NCBI GenBank assembly: GCA_023678885.1
Contig: CM042975.1
Coordinates: forward strand, 30,607,405 to 30,671,404
DNA: 64,000 nucleotides
Direction: 5' to 3'
From: Pogostemon cablin
Lineage: Eukaryota; Streptophyta; Magnoliopsida; Lamiales; Lamiaceae
The translations under genes and the position numbers were made by a program. The notes beneath the pieces are model-generated. The model did no database searches, had not been told where the DNA came from, and saw only the letters and a list, made by a program, of their open reading frames with translations. Below are positions 55,844 to 64,000 of the stretch, piece by piece (the stretch's first letter is position 1; each line of letters starts with the position of its first letter).

Positions 55844-58800
55844 ATGTCTCTCTTTCATCTCTTCTTTCTCTCTCTTCTTACACTTTTCTTCACTCCTACA
55901 ACTTCCTTCGAGGCTCGCAATCCTGAAGGTATATCTTCTTACATGTGTCATTTGGTAACAGTGGTATTATTCTTTTCTCTTTATGTGTCTAATTTCTTTC
56001 TCTCTCTCTAGTTGAAGCACTTACTGCAATTAGGGAAGGTTTAAATGATCCACATGGGGCATTGAACAACTGGGATGAAGACTCTGTAGACCCTTGTAGC
56101 TGGTCTATGATCACTTGCAATTCAGACAACCTTGTCACTGCTCTGTGAGTTTGATTTTGATTCCTTTAAAACTGTGGTGAATTTCAATTAATTGATTTGT
56201 TCTTGGATGCTCTGCAGAGGAGCTCCCAGTCAAGCTTTATCAGGCTCATTGTCTTGGATGATTGCAAATCTCACAAACCTTAAACAAGTGTAAGAAAAAA
56301 ACATCTGTTGATTACATCTTCCAACCATGATTGAATCTTGAAATTTTGGTGTTAGAAAAGAATTTGTTGTTTTGAATGCAGATTGCTGCAGAACAACAAC
56401 ATTTCTGGGCACATTCCAAAAGAATTGGGCTATCTTCCAAACCTCCAAACATTGGATCTCTCTAACAACAAGTTAACTGATCAAATCCCTGAATCTCTGG
56501 GGTTCTTGAATCATCTGCAATATCTGTAAGATCAGTTGTATAACATTCTTACAATATTCTCAGACAAGAAATTAGTCTGCAATAGTGACATCCCTTTTGT
56601 TTGACTATATTAGTGATGTTTGTTATTGTGATTTGTCCTGTAATGAGTAGGAGGTTGAACAACAATAGCTTAAGTGGGGCTGTTCCTCTGTCCTTGGCCA
56701 GTTTACCTCAACTTGCTTTCTTGTGAGTGTTTTTTTTTACAGTTTTGTATTTTGATGTAATGTCTTATTCTTGAATTATGATGGAGATCTTTATTCCACA
56801 TGTGAATTATTTGGTTGATTATTTCAGGGATTTGTCCTTCAATAATCTTAGTGGACCTGTTCCCACTTTTCCTACCAAATCATTTAGGTATGGATTTTCT
56901 TGCAGAACTCTGTGTCCTTATTCTTACATTATATTGCACTGTTATGAAAAATAACACAATTATATGTGACAAGTTTTGCTTTATCCATCAATGTAAGGAA
57001 ATCAGTGCTGTCTGTATATTCTCTATTTCTTGTCCATCCTCTCTTTCTCTTGTTGAACTCTAGTACTATGTTATTGCAGCATTCTTGGAAATCCCCTGAT
57101 TTGTGGAAGCCACTCCACTGAAAAATGCTATGGATCAATCCTGCCTAGTCCACTTGCATTATCCAGAAATCCTTCTTCTGGTAATTGACTACCGAGTGTG
57201 TGTGTTTTGTTGGTGAATATGTTATGACACAACATGTAATGATTCAGGCAGAACCAACAGCAAGAGACTAGCAATTGCACTGGGTGTGAGCCTAAGCATT
57301 GTGGCTGTTATACTCATTGTATTTGGATTTCTCTTCTGGAAGAGTAACAAGAACACTAAGCAGTCCATTTTGAATCTCACAGGTGGAATGATCTGTCAAT
57401 TTAGCATATATCATATGATCTTGTAATGGGATAGAAACTTTAAGTGAATACTGTGTTGCAGATGTTCAAGAAGATGATCTTGACCTTACAAGATTGGGAT
57501 ACCTTAGGAACTTCACATTTAAAGAGCTCCAACACGCTACAGACAGCTTCAGCTTGAAGAACATCCTGGGAGTTGGAGGATTTGGCAATGTGTACAGAGG
57601 GAAACTGGGAGATGGCACATTAGTAGCCGTGAAACGACTCAAGGATCTCTCAGGAACGACAGGCGAATCACAGTTTAGAACCGAGCTGGAGATGATCAGC
57701 TTGGCAGTTCACCGGAACTTGCTCTGGATCATAGGCTACTGCGCCACCCCCAACGAGAGGCTTCTCGTCTATCCTTACATGTCCAACGGAAGCGTCGCCT
57801 CCAGACTCAGAGGTATATAAACATCACTACACTTTTAGCTACACTGCTTTATTAGTTCAGTGGCTCTTGTGTGACACTTTGGATAAGATTTGCTTCGTAT
57901 TTGTTACAGCAAAACCGGGTATAGATTGGAATACTCGGAAGAAGATTGCAATCGGAGCAGCGAGGGGACTACTGTACCTCCACGAGCAATGTGATCCGAA
58001 GATCATCCATAGAGATGTGAAGGCAGCAAATGTCTTACTGGATGAATACTGTGAGGCTGTTGTAGGTGATTTCGGCCTTGCAAAGCTTCTAGATCATTCC
58101 GAGTCTCACGTAACCACAGCTGTTCGTGGCACGGTTGGCCACATTGCACCAGAGTATCTCTCCACCGGACAGTCATCCGAGAAAACGGATGTCTTTGGAT
58201 TCGGCATCCTTCTCCTTGAGCTCATAACCGGAATGAGGGCTCTCGAGTTTGGAAAATCGGGCAACCAGAAAGGCGCCATGCTAGAATGGGTACAAACATA
58301 CATATATTCTTTCTTAAAAACATCAATTGTCGTTTGGAGTTATAGTATTTGTGTCCATACCGTTGAATGAACGACACGTGGGAGAGAAAATGTACTGAAC
58401 CCCAAAAGGATAGCAAGAACCTTAAGGGCAATGACTATATTTCATTTTCTCTCTTACGTGTCAATCATATATAACAAAGAATGTCACATGAAGTAATGTC
58501 ATTCCCAGAAAAAGACATAACACATCATCTATTACACTTCTTCATGTAGGTTAAGAAGATTCAACAAGAAAAGAAGTTGGAGCTATTGGTCGACAGAGAA
58601 CTAGGAACGAAGTATGACCAGATTGAAGTCGGAGAGATGCTACAAGTAGCCCTACTTTGCACACAATACTTACCGGCCCATCGTCCCAAGATGTCCGAGG
58701 TTGTCCGGATGCTGGAAGGCGATGGCCTAGCCGAGAAATGGGCCGCCTCCCGTAGCTACATCCACACTGCCACAAACTTCTCCTGCAGTAGTAAGTCACG

Positions 58801-58909
58801 TTCGATGGTTGATGACATGGATCATGATCAATCAAGCATGTTTGGGATGACAATGACAATGGATGATGACTATGATGCTCATTGCATGGAGCTTTCTGGT
58901 CCGAGATAA
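55844..58909 (+). CDS. LRR receptor-like kinase, NIK1/2/3 (NSP-interacting kinase) group
   Basis: Eleven exons with GT-AG borders: 55844-55928, 56012-56144, 56218-56289, 56382-56525, 56651-56722, 56828-56887, 57080-57180, 57248-57382, 57462-57812, 57910-58289, 58550-58909; 630 residues against about 635 for known NIKs. Order: signal peptide (MSLFHLFFLSLLTLFF), N-terminal LRR cap (DPCSWSMITC), about five LRRs (for example NLQTLDLSNNKLTDQIPESL), a transmembrane helix (about 229-252) and a Ser/Thr kinase. Kinase motifs are GVGGFGNVYRG, VAVKRLK, IIHRDVKAANVLLD (RD type), DFGLAKLL, and an activation loop HVTTAVRGTVGHIAPEY with the threonines phosphorylated in NIK1. The C-terminus YDAHCMELSGPR is the group's hallmark and separates it from SERKs. 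NIK1 is known to dampen translation via RPL10 and to be targeted by a begomovirus movement protein. The ATG at 55844 is chosen because only its frame gives the signal peptide and joins exon 2. Intron 10 holds a MITE. Confidence 0.93.
58330..58505. mobile_element. Mutator-type MITE in NIK intron 10
   Basis: Core GAACGACACGTGGGAGAG ... CTCTCTTACGTGTCAATCAT with central AAGGGCAATGACTATATTT, and diverged outer arms. It makes up most of the 260-bp intron without touching the splice sites. Confidence 0.6.
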
Positions 58910-59470
58910 AACATCCTATGGAAAAAACAATTGATTCATTAAATACAACTATATAGTATATAGCACTATAGCATGAATAATTGATCGATCATGAGTTTTT
59001 TGAGTCATTTATTGTAGAGAAAGCTAGCTAGCTAGATTTATGTATTGGAGAAGTGAGAAATAGTAGTAGTACTTAAATTTGAGTGGTGCTCTTCTTGCAT
59101 GCATGCATAATTAATTGTTCTTTAGAATTCTATATATTCTTGTAGTTGTAATATTGTATATATAGTTTATTTAATGTTTTCTTGGTTTTGTAATTAGTTC
59201 ATTAATTATTTAGTACTGTATGTTTAGCTTTTTTTCATTTATTTGTTTTTTAATGTTTAGAATCACTTGAATTGATAGATATATCTAGACAACTGGTTTA
59301 ATGAGAAAAAAAAAGTAGAATATTCAATATCTATTGTTATTAAGTACTTGAGTTATTATAAACTATCGGTCAACTTATGGGAATTGGTATGTTTTGTATC
59401 CATACAAATAGGCTTCATATAAGGATTATAAAAACCACAAATATTGGTTTTAAAAAAAAATGGAATTCCC
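58910..59470. other. 3' flank of NIK-like gene
   Basis: Contains GCTAGCTAGCTAG (about 59021) and CATGCATGCATAATTAATT. No further gene is seen. Confidence 0.35.
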
Positions 59471-59477
59471 TATCCTT

Positions 59478-59665
59478 ATATCGGATATTCTGCCCAATGC
59501 ATCTTTGCAACACGTTAAAGTGATTGACACGTAAGAGAGAGAAATAAATCAAATCATTGCTCTCAAGGTTAAGGTTTAGTGTATAGTTTCTCTCTCCTAC
59601 GTGTCGTTCATCTAACAGTACGATATAAAAAATGATATACCAAATGACAAAGAAAATTCGAGCCG
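59478..59665. mobile_element. Mutator-type MITE (GACACGT family)
   Basis: Core GTGATTGACACGTAAGAG ... CTCTCTCCTACGTGTCGTTC, central TCATTGCTCTCAAGGTTAAG, and inverted outer arms around ATCGGATATTCTG and CAAAGAAAATTCGAGCC. Confidence 0.6.
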
Positions 59666-59823
59666 GCCATTCTAGGTGCTCTACATCGAAATAGGTAAAT
59701 CATAGAGACTAGACTAGTATTCACTGCACATAATGAGTCGCCTCATTTTGAGAGATTTCTCCAACACGATAATCATTATTCAAGATGTCACCCTTATTAT
59801 CTTATCATTAATTAAGGGATATA

Positions 59824-60104
59824 CTCCCTCCGTCCCATAATACATTTCACGTTTACTGTTCCACGTTGTTTAAGAAAATGTGCACTTTTTGACTAACTTT
59901 ATTGACTTTGTAGGGTATTGTGGTATTTTTAGATAATAAAAAGGTATAAAGTAATGATATGTGTGTGAAAAAGGAGTGTCAAATTTGAAATTAAATGAAC
60001 TTTTGAGGTTGTTGGATAAAGTGATGTTTCCTTTTTTGGGGTGTGAAAAGTTTTGTGGACAAACAAATGAGGAAAATGTGAAAAGTTTTATGGGACGGAG
60101 GGAG
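59824..60104. mobile_element. Stowaway MITE
   Basis: Termini CTCCCTCCGTCCCATAATAC and AGTTTTATGGGACGGAGGGAG-type with TA on both sides; well preserved. Confidence 0.9.
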
Positions 60105-60220
60105 TAATAATAAATAAATGAGCAACAATAACATTTTATGGTAGGTGTGTTTTATTTTATTTTTTAACAAAATTAATTATTTCTTTTTATAGAAGATATT
60201 AGTATAATTTTATAAGTAAT

Positions 60221-60425
60221 CCATCTATTCCATCCAAAGAATTTTTTTACCATTTTGGACGTTCTATCCAAAGAGGCACACCTTTCCATTTTTACACATA
60301 TGAGACACACACTCACTAATAGAATTAAAATATGAAGCTCACACTCCCACTAATACAACTATCCACTACACATTCAATAATAATATTTTTTAATAAAAAA
60401 AATCTTTTAGGCGGTATGCAAGGGA

Positions 60426-60426
<1 letters not shown>
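60221..60426. mobile_element. diverged Stowaway-like MITE
   Basis: CCATCTATTCCATCCAAAGA on the left and GGCGGTATGCAAGGGAG on the right, before the TA run. Same subgroup as 8218. Confidence 0.55.

Positions 60427-60482
<56 letters not shown>
60427..60482 (+). repeat. (TA)28 microsatellite
   Basis: A perfect dinucleotide run starting exactly at the TA target side of the MITE at 60221-60426. Confidence 0.95.
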
Positions 60483-60484
<2 letters not shown>

Positions 60485-62000
60485 GTTATTAATTTTCATT
60501 TAAATGATGAATTGGTAATGAAATAATTCAGTAAGTAATTATCATTTTAATTAATCATGTATCACAATAAAAAATATTACTTTTGTCTCACGGAATTATT
60601 CCTCTAATGCGAGTATTTGTCTAAAGAGTTAGTCTCATTTGAATCGGATTTACGAGTAGGTCCGTCTTTAATTTAAACCCTAATATGATTGAACTGTGTT
60701 TACACGTGTTTGCCCTGTACAAATAAATACTCCATACAACACATTGCAATTAAAGAAGTAAATTAATTTACAACATGGATTATACATTTATACTGCTCTT
60801 TTTATTCTATCAGTTATGAGCACAGTACAAGATATTTTTTTTTTAAAAAGTTAAACTTCAATACGTCGAGATGTCAAAGAGAATTCTAAAATTATTGGGA
60901 AAATGTGAATCTTCTCAATTGGTGGAGGTATTTGTAAAACTTGATTTCTCAAATGCTTAAGCTTATGAATATTAGGAATAGGTGAAAGAAAAATCTAGAC
61001 AAATGTACTGAAAGAAAAATATTTGCATATGATCAAAATAAGAGAAAAATGTAGATAATTAATTAGGATGTAGATAATGTAGAATTATCTAGAATATTGG
61101 AGGGTAAATTTTAATTTTTTTTCTTTCCTTCTATCACACATTATTTGCTCAAACCTACCAATTCTTTTATGTCTACAAATACCTACATATATTCCTCTAA
61201 ATTAGCACCCCTCTTACATCTTACTAGCTAGCAGTGTTTTGTATTCTCATCAATAAAACAAGTTCATCTCCATGGTGTGATGTAGATCTTTAAATTCAAA
61301 ATCACCCCAAATCATCACAGTAAAAAAGATTTTATAGAAGAATGGTTATAACACCTGATAGTTGTTATTGATTTAGGAGAGATTCATCCATATTAATTAA
61401 AAGCATTTTTTAATGATCAATATTAAAAAAAAAATACAATAATATATGAACCTATTAAATTTTTGTACACCCAAATTCATCCCCTAATATTTACATAAAT
61501 GATTATCTCCAAATTCTTGGTACACCCCAAAATCAGATAAAAGAATTAACTAAATATCAGATAGACCAAATTGAACAAAACCCATATAAAACTGATGGCA
61601 TATAGTGTTTACCATTTAATAAAATAAAATAATTATTTTTTTAAAAAAAAATACCCACAACCCTATTTGAAATAAAATAATATAATTAATTTTTTTGATA
61701 TATAATAAATGATGATCTCCAAATAGATTGTGTTGTTTACCATTTCATAAAATAATATAATTAATTAAAAGATTATACCCACAACCCTATTTGCTATTTG
61801 ACATAAAATAATATAATTAATCTTTTTTTTAAAAAAAATACCCACCATTCTATTGAATCGTATACACCTCCAAAATTAACCCTAAAATCTACATAAATGA
61901 TAATATCCAAACATTACCCATCATTCTTACCCACCTCAAAGATGATAATCTCCAAACACTACCCATTGTTCTTACCAACCTCAAAGATCAAATCCACCGT
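60483..62000. other. AT-rich intergenic, no gene seen
   Basis: About 61020-61262 has an LTR-like look (TATA-rich start, AATAAAACAAG near the end) but no partner or duplication. About 61600-61860 repeats the block CATTT(A/C)ATAAAATAATATAATTAAT with ACCCACAACCCTATTTG three times. Confidence 0.3.
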
Positions 62001-62200
62001 TTCCCTTTTGAAATTATACCGACTAATCTGGAGAGGCTAGAACCCACCGCTCCTTTTGAAATTATACCGACTAATCTGGAGAGGCTAGAACCCACCGTGC
62101 ACTAGCGGGGCTCCCATACTCCCATTTCAAGCTAAAGCTTTGGCCGCTTTGCACTCCCATACTCCCATTTCAAGCTAAAGCTTTGGCCGCTTTGCACTCT
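62001..62200 (+). repeat. two adjacent tandem duplications in GC-richer DNA
   Basis: A 48-bp unit (TTTTGAAATTATACCGACTA ... AACCCACCG) at 62006 and 62054, and a 43-bp unit (CTCCCATACTCCCATTTCAA ...) at 62111 and 62154. Each copy pair is identical or nearly so. Confidence 0.8.
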
Positions 62201-62780
62201 TTATGGACTGACTCTTCAGTGGTTGATATCAACTGCGGATTTTAAACCTGAGAGGGGAATTTCACCCTTAGGCTCCTACCGGCCTACCCCTGGGTTAATC
62301 ACCCCTAGTATCTACATATTAGAAGCTGATTAGTTGGCGTTGGATGAGTAGAGCAGTGGGGTAGAGCGGGGACGGTAGCTAGGATGATATGCTAAGGTTA
62401 CACATCGTTTTTCGAAGCTACGCTGAAGAAATTAAATTATCGCATGCACAAGTGTTCCGTGTTTCAACTCCGAGTATGACATAAGGGTTGGACAGTGTGT
62501 GTGAAACTACTATGAAAATTTGAAGAGAGCATAAGAGTATTATTTTTTAATGAGTTATGAGAGGTGTTAATGTTTAAGCAAGCAAAATTATAAATTACAG
62601 ACCACTTATAAATTATAGAAATATATTGTTAGAATACAGACTACAAAATTATAGAAATATATTGTTAGAATACAGATATCACGCGACAAGATTAATATTT
62701 GAATAAGGCTAGAAATTTATTCATGTTTCTAAATTTACGCTCAATCTTGGAGAATACTATTAAATCGAAAATTAAAACCG
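62201..62780. other. intergenic, no gene seen
   Basis: GC-richer to about 62420, then AT-rich. ATAGAAATATATTGTTAGAATACAG is repeated at 62617 and 62650. No supported frame. Confidence 0.3.
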
Positions 62781-64000
62781 TGGATTTTTAATTGGGCCCA
62801 TTTTCAGATTTATACTGTAGAAGATTAACAATTGGGTTGCTGTCTATATAATACAAAAGCTGTAAACATATGAAAGCCCATAGTGAAGGCCCAAAGTCCA
62901 TCAAACGATGAGGATCTGATAGTGTTTTCCAGCCCGGTCCAGATTTTATACTTGAACGCATTCTCTTTTAAAGGAACAATACACCGCTGCCGCCGGAATT
63001 GCACCGCCACCGGGAATCCCGTCGCCAACCGCCGGAGTCCGCTTCTCGTTTAAGCTTCGCCCAAGAACAATAGTAAATTCGTCCTCCTTTCTTCTGTATT
63101 ATGCTTCTTTTTCTCTTCAATTTCAGCCAGGATAGTGATTTTACGTTTAGTTGAATGCGTTGGTTCTTGGTTCAACTTGATATTGGCTGTTTACTGAAGT
63201 AAATCTCGATTGAAATTTTTGTTTAGCCATCATTTGTTGAATTTTTCTTGTTGGGTTTGATTTATGAAATTGTTGGTGATATGGGATCACTTCTTGCTTC
63301 TATGGCTGTGTACAACGAAATCTGTTTGCCCATTTTAAAGTGGTGACTCTTGAGACAGTGCCATGGAAAGTTGAATTTAACTTGATCATGATATCTGAAA
63401 AACAGAACATTGTCCTTTTTTGTTTAATTTGCTGCTATTTATTCTTATGCCAAAGCTTTATGTGTGTTATAAGGAGTCCCCAATAGTCAAGAGATGAGAA
63501 AGATAAGGGAATACACTTAAAGCATTCTGTAAATATGATGAAGTTAAAGGAAAGGAGACTCTGTTTCCTTGTCTTTTCTCTTAGAAAGTCTTTATTTTGC
63601 TTTCAGATTTGGATTATGCTAGTTTACATAAATCTATATTTCTCTAGACATTTCTTCAATGCTATGGCACATTATTTGTTGGGAACTGGGTTCTAATAAC
63701 TATCTAGAACCTCATAATGCTATCATTGAGTTTTGTCATGAAAGGTATTTCTTATTAACTTCCAGGTTGATGATAGCACGACACATATGTCATAGAGAGA
63801 TCTTAGGTTGACACTTAACTAAAAAATAAATATTAAATTATAGGGCAAAATAGACTATAAACCTTCAGCTGCAGTATTTCCTCAAAAAATTTCGATGGGG
63901 TAAAACTACAGTAAAATTAGAATTTAGTAGATTTTCATTAAGGTGAACATTTTGTTTCATAGTGTATTTATAGTATGTCAAGAGCACTTAATCATGCCAG
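62781..64000 (+). promoter_or_regulatory. probable promoter/5' leader of a gene leaving the window
   Basis: ATTGGGCCCATTT at about 62790, AAAGCCCATAG and AAGGCCCAAAG near 62874-62896 are GGCCCA-type boxes of plant housekeeping promoters. A GC-rich stretch with CCGCCGCCGGAA at 62987-63050 follows, then C/T-rich leader-like and intron-like sequence (TTTTCTCTTCAATTTCAGCC). No coding exon is recognised before 64000. A minus-strand frame at 62825-63028 has no known relatives and is probably chance. Confidence 0.35.

Noticed and set aside
55844..58909. Assignment of the receptor kinase to SERK/BAK1
   Set aside because: The C-terminal MELSGPR tail and the exon lengths fit the NIK group, and the SERK Ser-Pro-rich hinge is missing.
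61020..61262. Possible solo LTR
   Set aside because: Has promoter-like and AATAAA-like features but no TG...CA borders or target duplication could be fixed.
62825..63028. 67-codon minus-strand frame beginning MATGFP
   Set aside because: Opposite to the likely promoter and leader on the plus strand; no relatives recognised.

Overview
The window is AT-rich nuclear DNA from a flowering plant. The genes contain GT-AG introns, and the intergenic DNA is crowded with Stowaway-type MITEs whose ends read CTCCCTCCGTCC, plus hAT, Mutator, CACTA, Copia, SINE and LINE sequences. The gene content fits a eudicot. An asterid such as a member of Lamiales is my guess only.

Three gene loci are recognisable. 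(1) 25.6-28.6 kb, plus strand: a TFIIIC subunit 5 (GTF3C5) gene with its N-terminal and acidic C-terminal exons but without the central coding part; the flanking exons no longer join in phase. (2) 31.6-37.5 kb, plus strand: an S-adenosylmethionine decarboxylase (AdoMetDC) gene with its conserved upstream ORF. Its main ORF is split near codon 37 by a 4.5-kb Copia retrotransposon with 218-bp LTRs and a perfect 5-bp target duplication, and it also carries a frameshift near the 3' end. (3) 55.8-58.9 kb, plus strand: an apparently intact 11-exon LRR receptor kinase of the NIK (NSP-interacting kinase) group, 630 residues. At the right edge (62.8-63.1 kb) there is promoter-like sequence with GGCCCA-type boxes that may belong to a gene running out of the window.

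The rest is mobile-element DNA. From 0 to 11 kb: Stowaway elements (nearly back to back at 5.4-9.5 kb), two CACTA-like MITEs and two non-autonomous hAT elements with exact 8-bp target duplications. At 11.7-15.3 kb: a 3.6-kb Mutator-like element (MULE) with about 700-bp terminal inverted repeats around a spliced coding fragment. At 15.3-18.8 kb: a tandem array of about 400-bp units ending in a recent 1.12-kb duplication. At 19.8 kb: a SINE. At 30.0 and 41.8 kb: hAT-type MITEs. At 40.2-40.8 kb: a GC-rich island inside an inverted-repeat element. At 45.1-46.2 kb: a Pack-MULE with an exact 9-bp target duplication that carries a broken fragment of an organic cation/carnitine transporter gene. At 49.6-50.5 kb: an 825-bp MULE with long inverted repeats. 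At 52.0-53.7 kb: a probable inverted-repeat element holding a Stowaway and a LINE 3' end.

A recurring theme is a Mutator-type MITE family with a subterminal GACACGT core. At least seven copies are seen, including one in a NIK intron and one about 0.9 kb upstream of the AdoMetDC start. The long-TIR elements share the core, so all may be mobilised by related transposases. The three genes show no sign of working together. Two of them are damaged, so the main story is erosion of single-copy genes by transposons and small deletions next to one intact receptor kinase. Several breaks lie at homopolymers and should be checked against reads before being treated as biological.
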